Below are positions 1 through 8,207 of a stretch of DNA of 64,000 bases, piece after piece. The DNA is from Streptomyces sp. NBC_01283 (lineage in GTDB: Bacteria > Actinomycetota > Actinomycetes > Streptomycetales > Streptomycetaceae), in the NCBI RefSeq assembly GCF_041435335.1, contig NZ_CP108430.1, positions 7,722,001 through 7,786,000 of the forward strand, read 5' to 3'. The first letter of the stretch is position 1, and each line of letters opens with the position of its first letter. The position numbers and the translations under genes are program-made. The notes under the pieces are model-generated. The model was given only the letters and a program-made list of their open reading frames with translations. It searched no databases and was not told the DNA's origin.

Positions 1-500
1 ACCTCCCAGTCGGCCGGGACGTCGAAGGCCGTGCCCCACTTGGGGTTCACGACGACCTGCCAGCCCTTGACCGTCGGCTTCGGGCCCTTGTCCGTGCCGC
101 GCTCGCTGCCGCCGTCGTCCGTCGGGCTCGGGGTCGGCTTCGGTGCGGCGGACTTGGCGGGAGTCTTCTTGTCCGCCTCGTCGTCCTTGTCGCCGCCCAG
201 GACCAGGAAGCCCGTCACACCGGCGGCCACCAGGACGGCAAGCGCCGCGACGATCGCGGTGACCTTCGTCTTGTTTCCGTCCCCGCCACGGCCGCCGCCC
301 GGCTGGGGCGGCACGGGAGGCGGCGTGGGCGCGGCCCACTGCGGCTGCTCCGGCTGCGAGAAGGCGCCCGAGTGCGGCTGCTGCTGGTATCCCGGCTGCT
401 GGTACGGGTTCGGCTGCTGGTACCCCGGCTGCTGGTACGGGTTTGGATTCTGGTCCTGCGGGTTCTGCTCGCCCCCGGGCGGCTGCTGTCCTGGCCACAT
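1..500 (-). CDS. Q/P-rich single-pass membrane protein, tandem copy 1 (3' end lies outside the window)
   Basis: Starts MWPGQQPPGG and, like the next two genes, has a cytoplasmic-looking Gln/Pro/Tyr-rich head with NPYQQPGYQQP repeats, a Gly-rich linker, one hydrophobic helix (Lys-flanked, about residue 80-100), a Ser/Pro/Asp linker, then a globular domain beginning GWQVVVNPKWGTAFDVPADW. Only about 166 codons are visible; the C-terminal part lies beyond base 1. No function is recognised. The ATG at 500 is chosen because the MWPG start is shared by all three copies. A -10-like hexamer lies only 8 nt upstream, with no Shine-Dalgarno sequence between. Confidence 0.85.
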   Translation of the reverse strand, partial: MWPGQQPPGGEQNPQDQNPNPYQQPGYQQPNPYQQPGYQQQPHSGAFSQPEQPQWAAPTPPPVPPQPGGGRGGDGNKTKVTAIVAALAVLVAAGVTGFLVLGGDKDDEADKKTPAKSAAPKPTPSPTDDGGSERGTDKGPKPTVKGWQVVVNPKWGTAFDVPADWE

Positions 501-508
501 GGGCAGTA

Positions 509-514
509 ACCATA
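509..514 (-). promoter_or_regulatory. -10-like hexamer TATGGT, candidate leaderless promoter of copy 1
   Basis: On the minus strand TATGGT sits exactly 8 nt before the ATG at 500, with an ATGACA hexamer 18 nt further upstream resembling a -35. Transcription would begin within about two bases of the start codon. Equivalent hexamers occur at the same spacing before the two paralogues. Confidence 0.4.
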
Positions 515-599
515 GAGGGGCTTGTGGCCTGATGTCATCGCTGGCCCCCCTGGGGGAACGGCACATCGGGTCACAAGCCCCGGTGGGGTACGAAACGCC

Positions 600-1631
600 T
601 CAGGATTCCGTGGGATCCCCGGACAGCCGGACCGTGTTGAGGATCTTCATCACCGTCGCCTCCGGAATCTCGTCCTTGACGCCCGTCGCCCCGTAGAGAC
701 TCCAGGCGACGTACTCGCCGTCGGAGTTCTTGAAGCCGAACGTGATCGCCTTGCCGTCCGAGTCGCACTTGCCGTTCTGCGGCGTGTTCTTCGACTGGGC
801 GCGGGCGATGCTGCCCTTGATGCCGGTCTTGGTGGTGAAGGGCTCCGCCTTCTTGTCGAACGTGAGGCTCTTCCTGTCGGGCTGGGTGTACCCGCCGAAG
901 ACCCACCAGGGCACCTGGTTCACCGCGACCTCGTCGGTGCTCTTCGCGCCGTTCGCGCCCTTCGTGCCGACGGCGCCGAGGGCGGTGTCGTCCTTCGTGC
1001 CGTCCTTGTCGTCGTCGGAGGTGCACCACTTCGACTTGTAGTACGCGGGCGCCGACATGGTGATGAGCGGCTTGGCGTCGGCGCCCTTACTGGCGTCCTC
1101 GAAGCCGATGAGGGTGTCGGGGGTCTGCACCTCCCAGTCGGCCGGGACGTCGAAGGCCGTGCCCCACTTGGGGTTCACCACGACCTGCCAGCCCTTGACC
1201 ACCGGCTTCGGACCCTTGTCCGTGCCGCGCTCGGAGCCGCCGCCACCGGTCGCCGGGTCCGTCTCCGGCTTCTTCGGGGCGGACTCCGCGGGGGACTTGG
1301 ACGGCTTGGCGTCCGCCTCGTCGTCCTTGTCGCCGCCGAACACCAGGAAGCCGGTGACACCGGCGGCCACCACGACCGCCGTCGCCGCGACGACGGCAAC
1401 CAGCTTGGTCCTGCCGCCGTTGCCGCCGCCCCCGTCACCGCCGGGCTGCTGCGGCACGCCCATCGGCGCGGTCGGCGCACTCCACTGGCCCTGCTGCTGA
1501 TACGGGTTGGGCTGCTGATAACCCGGCTGCTGGTACGGGTTGGGCTGCTGGTACCCCGGCTGCTGGTACGGGTTGGGATTCTGGTCCTGCGGGTTCTGCT
1601 CGCCCCCGGGCGGCTGCTGTCCTGGCCACAT
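600..1631 (-). CDS. Q/P-rich single-pass membrane protein, tandem copy 2
   Basis: 343 aa. Residues 1-70 are Gln/Pro/Gly-rich with two and a half NPYQQPGYQQP units, residues 77-98 form one transmembrane helix, followed by a charged Ser/Pro linker and a C-terminal domain of about 200 residues outside the membrane. That domain carries two Cys (in KSKWC and GKCDSDG), probably a disulfide, and a calcium-loop-like DxDxDG segment (DDDKDGTKDD). Long stretches match copy 1 almost base for base (1-105 versus 1129-1233), so the duplication is recent or maintained by gene conversion. The start at 1631 is set by the shared MWPG terminus; a longer in-frame ATG at 1670 is less likely. Function unknown. Confidence 0.85.
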   Translation of the reverse strand: MWPGQQPPGGEQNPQDQNPNPYQQPGYQQPNPYQQPGYQQPNPYQQQGQWSAPTAPMGVPQQPGGDGGGGNGGRTKLVAVVAATAVVVAAGVTGFLVFGGDKDDEADAKPSKSPAESAPKKPETDPATGGGGSERGTDKGPKPVVKGWQVVVNPKWGTAFDVPADWEVQTPDTLIGFEDASKGADAKPLITMSAPAYYKSKWCTSDDDKDGTKDDTALGAVGTKGANGAKSTDEVAVNQVPWWVFGGYTQPDRKSLTFDKKAEPFTTKTGIKGSIARAQSKNTPQNGKCDSDGKAITFGFKNSDGEYVAWSLYGATGVKDEIPEATVMKILNTVRLSGDPTES

Positions 1632-1639
1632 GGCCGGAA

Positions 1640-1645
1640 ACGATA
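1640..1645 (-). promoter_or_regulatory. -10-like hexamer TATCGT, candidate leaderless promoter of copy 2
   Basis: Minus-strand TATCGT is separated from the ATG at 1631 by 8 nt, the same geometry as in the other two copies. No convincing -35 is visible. Confidence 0.3.
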
Positions 1646-1710
1646 CGGGGTGTTGGAGCGGACACGTCACGGTCGCGCGGGAGGTGAGGCGGCCGTGACG
1701 GCCCGGCCGT

Positions 1711-2652
1711 TCAGGACTTCGGCTGCTTCATCTCACGCACCGTGCCGAGCATCTTCCTGACGGTCGCATCCGGGACCTCGCCGCTCACGCCGGTGGCTCC
1801 GTGGAAGGACCAGGAGGCGAACGCGCCCTCGGAGTCCTTGAACGCGAAGACCGTGGCCTTGCCGTCCGAGTCGCACTTGCCCTTCTTCTCCACGCCCGAG
1901 GACGAGGCGTTCACCACACTGCCCTTGAGGCCCGACTTCGTGGTGAAGGGCTCGGCGGCCCCGGTGCTGACCTTCTTCTTGTCGGGCTGGGTGAAGGCGC
2001 CGTAGACCCACAGCCCGGCGTCCTTGCTCGCGGCTTCCTCGGTGCTTTTGGCCCCGTTGTTGCCCTTGGTGCCCGCCGCCGCGAGGGGCGAGTAGTCCGT
2101 GGTGCCGTCCCTGTCCTCGTCGGCCCCGCACCACTTCTCCTTGAGGTACGCCGGTGCGGCGAAGGCGACGATGGGCTTCTCCTCGGGGTCGTCCGCCTCC
2201 GCGACCCAGCCGGCCCAGTCGGCCGACTTCAGCTTCCACCCCGGGGGCACGTCGAAGGCGATGCCGCGCTTGGGGTTCACGACGGTCTGCCAGCCCGGGA
2301 TCGTCGGCTTCGGACCGCGGTCCTTGCCGCGCTCCGAACCCTCGGAGCTGGTGGGAGCCGCGGACGAGGACTGTGCGGGGTCCGGCTTCGCGCTGTCGTC
2401 CTTGTCACCACCGAGCACGACGAAGCCCGTGACGGCGGCGGCCACCACGACCGCGGCCGCGGCGACGACGGCGATGACCTTGGTCCTGCCGTCGCCGCTT
2501 GCTCCGCCCCCGCCGTTTCCTCGCGGCGCCTGGGGTGGGCCACCGGGCACGGTGGGCGCGTTCCACGGCGCGGGCTGCTGATACCCCGGCTGCTGGTACG
2601 GATTCGGCTGCTGGTTCGGCCCGCCCCCGGGCTGCTGCTCTCCTGGCCACAT
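1711..2652 (-). CDS. Q/P-rich single-pass membrane protein, tandem copy 3
   Basis: 313 aa, the most diverged of the three tandem paralogues. It has a shorter Gln/Pro head (one YQQPGYQQP unit), a transmembrane helix at about residues 58-80, a Ser-rich linker and the same C-terminal domain (GWQTVVNPKRGIAFDVPPGW). The paired Cys and the DEDRDGTTD loop are conserved, which supports a structural disulfide and a metal loop. It is first in the direction of transcription, 79 bp before copy 2. The start is placed at the MWPG ATG rather than an upstream in-frame ATG at 2703. Function unknown. Confidence 0.85.
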   Translation of the reverse strand: MWPGEQQPGGGPNQQPNPYQQPGYQQPAPWNAPTVPGGPPQAPRGNGGGGASGDGRTKVIAVVAAAAVVVAAAVTGFVVLGGDKDDSAKPDPAQSSSAAPTSSEGSERGKDRGPKPTIPGWQTVVNPKRGIAFDVPPGWKLKSADWAGWVAEADDPEEKPIVAFAAPAYLKEKWCGADEDRDGTTDYSPLAAAGTKGNNGAKSTEEAASKDAGLWVYGAFTQPDKKKVSTGAAEPFTTKSGLKGSVVNASSSGVEKKGKCDSDGKATVFAFKDSEGAFASWSFHGATGVSGEVPDATVRKMLGTVREMKQPKS

Positions 2653-2660
2653 GGGCAGCA

Positions 2661-2666
2661 ACCCTA
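2661..2666 (-). promoter_or_regulatory. -10-like hexamer TAGGGT, candidate leaderless promoter of copy 3
   Basis: Minus-strand TAGGGT fits the Streptomyces housekeeping -10 (TAGRRT) and lies 8 nt before the ATG at 2652. No good -35 is visible at the expected distance. Confidence 0.4.
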
Positions 2667-2732
2667 GGTGACCGCGATCCACGCCGAGCACGCTCCTGGT
2701 CAAGAACGCTACTCGTGGGTAACATCCCGGTC

Positions 2733-3185
2733 ATGAGCGCTGACCAGATGTCGATCGGCGAGATGCTCGCCGCCACCGTGCCGATGGCCCGGACCCTGAA
2801 CCTCGAGTTCCGTGAGACCACGCCCGAGAAGGCCGTGGTCGCCCTGCCCGACCAGAGCGAATACCACAATCACGTCGGCGGGCCGCACGCCGGAGCCATG
2901 TTCACGCTGGGGGAGTCGGCGAGCGGGGCGATCGTGCTCGCCGCGTTCGGCGAGCAGCTCTCGCGGGCCGTGCCCCTCGCCGTCCGCGCCGACATCGCGT
3001 ACAAGAAGCTCGCCATGGGGCCGGTGACCGCCACCGCGACCCTCGGCCGCCCGGCCGCCGAGGTCGTCGCCGAGCTGGACGCGGGGCAGCGCCCCGAATT
3101 CCCGGTGGCGATCGCGATCCAGCGCGAGGACGGCGCCGTGACCGGCGAGATGACCGTCGTCTGGACGCTGCGCCCCAATAACTGA
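2733..3185 (+). CDS. DUF4442-type hotdog-fold protein (thioesterase-like)
   Basis: 150 aa. The sequence has hotdog thioesterase character: a HNHVGGPHAGAMFTLGE segment matching the central helix of the PaaI/DUF4442 group, then a beta-rich half ending in MTVVWTLR. Such proteins usually act on acyl-CoA or acyl-ACP thioesters in the cytoplasm; the substrate here is unknown. It stands alone, divergent from the three tandem membrane-protein genes. The ATG at 2733 gives the usual family length; the upstream extension in this frame is antisense to copy 3. Confidence 0.85.
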   Translation: MSADQMSIGEMLAATVPMARTLNLEFRETTPEKAVVALPDQSEYHNHVGGPHAGAMFTLGESASGAIVLAAFGEQLSRAVPLAVRADIAYKKLAMGPVTATATLGRPAAEVVAELDAGQRPEFPVAIAIQREDGAVTGEMTVVWTLRPNN

Positions 3186-3324
3186 GTCGCGTACGGGCGT
3201 TCGCTTCCGTACGTTCGTTGAACACACGGCGTCGCGTCGGCCGGGTCACGGGGGTCCCGACCGGCGCGGCGCCGTTCCCCCTCCCTGAATTCCCGCCGTT
3301 CCCACCGGTCTTCTGTTCAACTCA

Positions 3325-3353
3325 TTGACACGAGTCAGTGACCGTCATAGTTT
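3325..3353 (+). promoter_or_regulatory. Housekeeping-type promoter of the carboxylesterase gene
   Basis: A perfect -35 TTGACA (3325-3330) is followed after 17 nt by TAGTTT (3348-3353), 42 bp before the esterase ATG. The -35 overlaps a small inverted repeat TGAC-acga-GTCA. Confidence 0.5.
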
Positions 3354-3395
3354 TCCCGCCGCCAGTGGGTCGACGTCGTTCAGGGGAGTCGCCGC

Positions 3396-5030
3396 ATGAG
3401 TCGCAGGAGAAGAACGGGAAGAACGGGACGCAGCGCGTCCGCCTTCGTCGTCATGGCCGCCGCCGCGGCCCTGCTCACCCCGCACACCGCGCAGGCCGCT
3501 CCCGGCAACGGCACGCTCGTCCGTACGGATGCGGGCTGGCTGCGCGGTGAATCCACCGCCGAGGGGCGGCAGTTCCTCGGTATCCCGTACGCACAGCAGC
3601 CCGTCGGCGGCCTCCGCTGGAAGGAGCCACGTCCCGTCAAGTCCTGGCACGGCGTGCGCGGCGCGACCTCCTTCGGCAACCGCTGTGTACAGACGGCCAG
3701 TTGGGACCCCGGCTACGAGAACCCCAGCCACACGGAGGACTGCCTCGACCTCAACGTCTATGTCCCCGAGGGGAAGCGCGAGCCGCGTCCCGTCATGGTC
3801 TGGCTGCACGGCGGCGGGCTCACCGCGGGCGCGGGGGAGGACATCGTGCCCGACGCCTTCGCCCGGCGCACCGGCACGGTGGTAGTGACCGTCAACTACC
3901 GCCTCGGCGCCATGGGTTTCCTCGCGGGCAAGGGCCTCGACAAGGAGGCGTCCGACCACGTCTCGGGCAACTACGGCATGCTCGACCAGCAGGCCGCGCT
4001 GCGCTGGGTGCGCGCCAACATCGGCTCGTTCGGCGGCGACCGGCAGCGCGTCACCATCGCGGGCGAGTCGGCGGGTGGCCGCTCCGTCTGCACCCAGCTC
4101 GCCTCACCCACCGCCAAGGGCCTCTACCGTGCGGGCATCGTGCAGAGTGGCGCCTACGGGGACTGCGCCGCCCGCGAGCGAGCGGAGGCGCTCACGCAGG
4201 GCGCGGCGTTCGCGAAGAAGGCGGGCTGCCCGGACCGGGCCACCGCCCTCGCCTGCCTGCGGAAGAAACCCGCGGCGGAGATCCTCGCGGCGCAGACCGG
4301 GTTCGACTGGGGTCCGGTCGCGGGCGGTGACTTCCTGCCCGCCCAGCCGGAGGACGCGTACCGCGACGGGACCGCATCCCGCGTGCCGGTCCTGAACGGC
4401 GCGAACAGCGACGAAGGACGGCTCTTCGCCTACGGTCAGTTCGACGGGCAGGGCAAGCCGCTCACGGAGGCGCAGTACCCGGGCGCGCTCACCCGGACCT
4501 ACGGCGCGGAGCTCGGGGCGAAGGCCCTCAAGCGCTATCCGCTCTCCGGCCACGCCTCGCCGACGCACGCGTACGCGGCCACCCAGGGCGACCAGATGTT
4601 CGCCTGCTCGGCGCTGCGCATGGACAGGTCGCTCGCGGGCCGCGGGCCCGTCTACGCCTACGAGTTCGCCGACCGCACCTCGCCGCCCTTCGCCTCGATC
4701 CGCGACGCGGGAAAGACGTTCGACTTCGGGGCGACCCACGTCAACGAAGTGCAGTACCTCTTCAAGCACTTCGGCCTCGCGTCGCCGCTCAACGCCGAAC
4801 AGCGGATCCTGGCCCGGCAGATGGTCCAGTACTGGGGCTCCTTCATCCACGGCGGTGCGCCGCGCGCCGAGGGTCAGCCCGCCGCGCCCGACCAGCGGAC
4901 GCGGCCCGGCCAGGTGCTCTCGCTGCGCACCGCGTCCGCCGGCGGCAACGAGCTGAGCACCGCCGTGGCGCGCGAGCACCGGTGCGACCTCTGGGACCGC
5001 GAGGGTGCGACCCCGGCCGACGCCGGGTGA
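3396..5030 (+). CDS. Secreted type-B carboxylesterase
   Basis: 544 aa. The N-terminus is a classic Sec signal peptide: an Arg-rich n-region, a hydrophobic core (FVVMAAAAALL) and a cleavage site near AQAA-PG. The mature protein shows type-B esterase hallmarks: GIPYAQQPVGGLRW, the EDCLDLNVY motif, an oxyanion-hole HGGG, the nucleophile elbow GESAGG, and downstream acidic and His residues expected for the triad. It should hydrolyse carboxylic esters outside the cell; the substrate cannot be predicted. It is monocistronic with its own promoter. Length fits the family. Confidence 0.93.
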   Translation: MSRRRRTGRTGRSASAFVVMAAAAALLTPHTAQAAPGNGTLVRTDAGWLRGESTAEGRQFLGIPYAQQPVGGLRWKEPRPVKSWHGVRGATSFGNRCVQTASWDPGYENPSHTEDCLDLNVYVPEGKREPRPVMVWLHGGGLTAGAGEDIVPDAFARRTGTVVVTVNYRLGAMGFLAGKGLDKEASDHVSGNYGMLDQQAALRWVRANIGSFGGDRQRVTIAGESAGGRSVCTQLASPTAKGLYRAGIVQSGAYGDCAARERAEALTQGAAFAKKAGCPDRATALACLRKKPAAEILAAQTGFDWGPVAGGDFLPAQPEDAYRDGTASRVPVLNGANSDEGRLFAYGQFDGQGKPLTEAQYPGALTRTYGAELGAKALKRYPLSGHASPTHAYAATQGDQMFACSALRMDRSLAGRGPVYAYEFADRTSPPFASIRDAGKTFDFGATHVNEVQYLFKHFGLASPLNAEQRILARQMVQYWGSFIHGGAPRAEGQPAAPDQRTRPGQVLSLRTASAGGNELSTAVAREHRCDLWDREGATPADAG

Positions 5031-5112
5031 GCGGGTAGGCTGCCCGGCGTGCGCGGCCCTGGGGGGAGCGCGCACGCCGGGTACAGACACACCAGCACAG
5101 GAGGAACCGGCC

Positions 5113-5793
5113 TTGCACGTCCAGGAATGGCTGGAGACCGTACCGGCCGTCAGTATCTACGCGCTGGTGGGCGTGGTCATCGGTCTGGAGAGCCTGGGCA
5201 TCCCGCTGCCGGGTGAGATCGTCCTCGTGTCCGCCGCGCTGCTCTCCTCGCAGCACGGCGAGCTCAACCCCGTCGTCCTGGGGATCTGCGCCACCGCGGG
5301 CGCCATCATCGGCGACTCCATCGGGTACGCGATCGGACGCAAGGGCGGCCGGCCGCTCCTGGCCTGGCTGGAACGGAAGTTCCCCAAGCACTTCAGCGCC
5401 GCGAACGTCGGCAGCGCCGAGCAGTCGTTCCAGAAGTGGGGCATGTGGGCGGTCTTCTTCGGCCGTTTCGTCGCCCTGCTCCGGATCTTCGCGGGACCCC
5501 TGGCGGGCGTGCTGCGCATGCCGTACTGGAAGTTCCTCATCGCCAACGTCCTCGGCGGCATCATCTGGGCGGGCGGCACCACCGCCGTCATCTACTACAT
5601 CGGTGTCGTCGCCGAGGACTGGCTCAAGCGGTTCTCGTACTTCGGCCTGGCCATCGCCGTGCTGATCGGCGTCGGCTCCATGCTGCTCGTCAAGCGCCGC
5701 GCCAAGAAGGCGGCGGCGGCCCGCTCCTCGGAGGAAACCGGGAGCGGTGCGCCGTCGGCGGCCGATCCGGTCTCCGTCCCGGCCGCCGACTGA
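5113..5793 (+). CDS. DedA/SNARE-associated family membrane protein
   Basis: 226 aa, with four to five hydrophobic segments and the family signatures ESLGIPLPGE, GDSIGYAIGR and FGRFVALLRIFAGPLAG. DedA proteins are multi-pass membrane proteins, some of which flip undecaprenyl phosphate or phospholipid; the specific role here is unknown. I chose the TTG at 5113 because AGGAGG lies at ideal spacing (5099-5105) and the protein then begins at the normal position. The C-terminal tail is charged and Ser/Ala-rich. The gene ends 2 bp from the convergent carbonic-anhydrase-like gene. Confidence 0.9.
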   Translation: MHVQEWLETVPAVSIYALVGVVIGLESLGIPLPGEIVLVSAALLSSQHGELNPVVLGICATAGAIIGDSIGYAIGRKGGRPLLAWLERKFPKHFSAANVGSAEQSFQKWGMWAVFFGRFVALLRIFAGPLAGVLRMPYWKFLIANVLGGIIWAGGTTAVIYYIGVVAEDWLKRFSYFGLAIAVLIGVGSMLLVKRRAKKAAAARSSEETGSGAPSAADPVSVPAAD

Positions 5794-5795
5794 CG

Positions 5796-6326
5796 TCACT
5801 TGGCGTGGGCGTCCCGGTGGGCCTTCGCCAGCTCGACGTACATCGTGCCGTTGAGGGTGATGCCCGCCCGCTCCTCGTCGGTGAGCGGGCGGCGCACCTT
5901 GGCGGGCACGCCCGCGACGAGTGAACCAGGCGGCACGACCATCCCCTGCGGAACCAGCGCCTGCGCCGCGACCAGCGAACCGGCGCCGATCACCGCGCCG
6001 TTGAGGACCGTCGCGCCCATGCCGATCAGGCAGTCGTCCTCAACGGTGCAGCCGTGCAGGACGGCGTTGTGGCCGACCGAGACCCGCTCGCCGATGGACA
6101 TCGGGAACCCCAGGTCGACGTGGAGGCTGCAGTTGTCCTGGATGTTGCTGTCGGCGCCGACGACGATCGGCCCGCCGTCCGCGCGGAGCACCGCCCCGTA
6201 CCAGGCGCTCGCGCCCGCGTGCAGCGTCACCTCGCCGATGACGACCGAGGTGGGCGCGGTGAAGGCGTCCTGATCGATCTTCGGGTCCTTGCCGCCGATC
6301 CCGGTGATGAGTGCCTCGTGGCCCAT
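5796..6326 (-). CDS. Gamma-carbonic anhydrase-family hexapeptide protein
   Basis: 176 aa, a left-handed beta-helix protein with repeated hexapeptides (ISIGERVSVGHNAVLHGC and similar). The three His that bind the metal in gamma-class enzymes appear to be present (LHVD, GHNAVLHG). The family either hydrates CO2 or acts as a metal-dependent acyltransferase-like scaffold; activity cannot be decided from sequence. The ATG at 6326 gives MGHEALITG. It diverges from another hexapeptide-repeat gene at 6460. Confidence 0.9.
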   Translation of the reverse strand: MGHEALITGIGGKDPKIDQDAFTAPTSVVIGEVTLHAGASAWYGAVLRADGGPIVVGADSNIQDNCSLHVDLGFPMSIGERVSVGHNAVLHGCTVEDDCLIGMGATVLNGAVIGAGSLVAAQALVPQGMVVPPGSLVAGVPAKVRRPLTDEERAGITLNGTMYVELAKAHRDAHAK

Positions 6327-6459
6327 CGGATTTCTCCATTCGTACGTGACGCGCGCCTGGCGGAACCGTACGGGACGGGGGTGGGTCCGCCGCCCTGTGG
6401 GGTGAAGATCACAGGGGGCCGGGCCTGCCGGGCGGCGCGGGGCTGAGTAACGTGAGCGC

Positions 6460-7233
6460 GTGCCGAAGAACAGGAACACGTTCTCATCCGCGGTCGCCGA
6501 CTGGCGGCGCCGCGCGACCCAGCGCGCCGTGCACGCGGGCTGGGCCTGGGTGCAGCGGACGGGCGCCGTCACCGCGCAGCGGCCGGGGCGGCTGCGGTTC
6601 GGTGCGCTCGGCGACCACACGAAGCTCGCGTTCCCGCAGGGGACCGTCTTCGGTGAGCCGTGGATCCGGATCGGCGACCACTGCATCATCGGCGAGCAGG
6701 TCACCCTCACCGCCGGGATGATGCCCGACCTCGACCTCGGCCCCGACCCGATCCTGCGCATCGGCAACGGCGTCGTGCTCGGCCGCGGCAGCCATGTCAT
6801 CGCCGACACCACGGTGACGATCGGCGACGACTGCTACTTCGGGCCCACGGTGTACGTGACGTCCACGAACCACTCGTACGACGATCCGCACACGCCCATC
6901 GGCAAGCAGTGGCCGCGCATGGAGCCCGTCGAGATCGGGCCGGGCTGCTGGATCGGCACGAACGCCGTGATCCTGCCGGGGGCGCGGATCGGGCGCAACG
7001 TCGTGGTGGCCGCGGGCGCGGTCGTGCGGGGCTCCGTGCCCGACCATGCCGTGGTGGCGGGAGCCCCTGCCCGCGTCGTGCGCACGTGGGACGCGGACAA
7101 GGGGTGGCAGCCGCCGCTGCGGACGCCCGCGCCGGTGCCTATTCCTGACGGGGTCACGCCGGAACAGTTGATCGCCCTGGGTGAGTTGGGCGATCTCGAC
7201 CTGGACGATCTCGACCTGGGCGAGCAGGTCTGA
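6460..7233 (+). CDS. Hexapeptide-repeat acyltransferase (maa/LpxA-like fold)
   Basis: 257 aa. An N-terminal segment of about 60 residues without repeats is followed by a left-handed beta-helix with the xylobiose/maltose acetyltransferase-type end (WIGTNAVILPGARIGRNVVV, then AVVAGAPARVVR). The conserved TSTNHSYDDP loop probably contains the catalytic His. It likely transfers an acetyl or acyl group to a sugar or related hydroxyl. The C-terminal tail is Asp/Leu-rich. GTG start at 6460, divergent from the gamma-carbonic anhydrase-like gene. Confidence 0.88.
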   Translation: MPKNRNTFSSAVADWRRRATQRAVHAGWAWVQRTGAVTAQRPGRLRFGALGDHTKLAFPQGTVFGEPWIRIGDHCIIGEQVTLTAGMMPDLDLGPDPILRIGNGVVLGRGSHVIADTTVTIGDDCYFGPTVYVTSTNHSYDDPHTPIGKQWPRMEPVEIGPGCWIGTNAVILPGARIGRNVVVAAGAVVRGSVPDHAVVAGAPARVVRTWDADKGWQPPLRTPAPVPIPDGVTPEQLIALGELGDLDLDDLDLGEQV

Positions 7234-7249
7234 CGCGGGGCGGCTCCGG

Positions 7250-8113
7250 TCAGCTGGCCAGCAGCACCGTGCCCACCAGCGCGAGCCCCGCGCCCGCCGC
7301 CTGCACGCCCCGCAGCCGTTCCTTCAGCACCGCACGTGCCGCGAGCGCGGTGATCACCGGGTAGGTCGAGGAGAGCACGGCGGCCAGGGTGACCGGGCCG
7401 TTCTGGGCGGCCAGGGAGTACGTGCCGTTGGCCGCGACATCGGCCAGGCCGACGAAGGCGAGCGCCGGGAGAGCCGCCCGGATGAGCCCCATGCCCGTGC
7501 CCTCGGGGAGTGCGGGGCCGCCCCGCTTCACTGAGACGAACAGCGCGGCCCCGCCCGCCGCCACGTTCGTCACGCGCTGCACGAACAGCGCGAGGAACAG
7601 CCCGGTGAGGTTGCTCGACGCCTCGGAGATGAGGGCGAGTACCGCGCCGAAGCCGAAGGCCGCGAGCAGCGTGAGCAGGACCGCCTGCCGCTGCACGGGA
7701 GCGCCGCGCAGCTCGGGGCCGCCCGCGAGCACGATGCCCACGATGGCGACCGTGAGACCGGCGAACTGCGGGACTCCCGGCCGCTCGCCCAGGAAGAGCC
7801 CCACCGCCACCGGCACGACGACGCCCACGGAGGCGAGCGGTGAGACCACGCTCATCGGACCGATGGCCAGGGCCTTGTAGAAGGCGAGCATCGCCACCGG
7901 CCCGAGCAGGCCCGCGGCCACCGCGAACCACAGCTGCGGCCCCCACTCGGTCCAGCCGCCGGTGGCGACGACGATGACCCCGAGGACGAGCACGGCGATG
8001 GTCTGCGAGGCGACGACGACGGTGAGCGCGGGGATGCGTCGGGTCAGCAGTCCGCCGCCGAAGTCGGCAAGGCCGTACATCAGGCTGGTGGCCAGAGCGA
8101 ACAGTGCTGTCAT
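7250..8113 (-). CDS. EamA/DMT-family transporter
   Basis: 287 aa with about ten hydrophobic helices arranged as two EamA repeats. DMT proteins of this type export amino acids or other small metabolites across the inner membrane. I start it at the ATG at 8113, which has GAGGA 7 nt upstream, rather than at an in-frame ATG at 8188 that would cover the operator. It is divergent from an XRE-cupin regulator gene and shares a 94-bp region containing a large palindrome, which implies that the regulator controls this exporter. Confidence 0.9.
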   Translation of the reverse strand: MTALFALATSLMYGLADFGGGLLTRRIPALTVVVASQTIAVLVLGVIVVATGGWTEWGPQLWFAVAAGLLGPVAMLAFYKALAIGPMSVVSPLASVGVVVPVAVGLFLGERPGVPQFAGLTVAIVGIVLAGGPELRGAPVQRQAVLLTLLAAFGFGAVLALISEASSNLTGLFLALFVQRVTNVAAGGAALFVSVKRGGPALPEGTGMGLIRAALPALAFVGLADVAANGTYSLAAQNGPVTLAAVLSSTYPVITALAARAVLKERLRGVQAAGAGLALVGTVLLAS

Positions 8114-8132
8114 CGAAGATCCTCGCAGTACA

Positions 8133-8160
8133 GTGTGGTGAACCTTTAGGTGCACCACAC
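8133..8160. promoter_or_regulatory. 28-bp near-perfect palindrome, probable operator of the EamA/XRE pair
   Basis: Left arm GTGTGGTGAACCT (8133-8145), 2-nt centre, right arm AGGTGCACCACAC (8148-8160); 12 of 13 positions pair. It lies 19 bp from the EamA start and 47 bp from the regulator start, as expected for a shared site bound by the adjacent HTH regulator. Confidence 0.75.
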
Positions 8161-8207
8161 CGTAGTTCAGTATCGTAAACTCTGTCATTCAAAATATTGG
8201 ATGGAAT

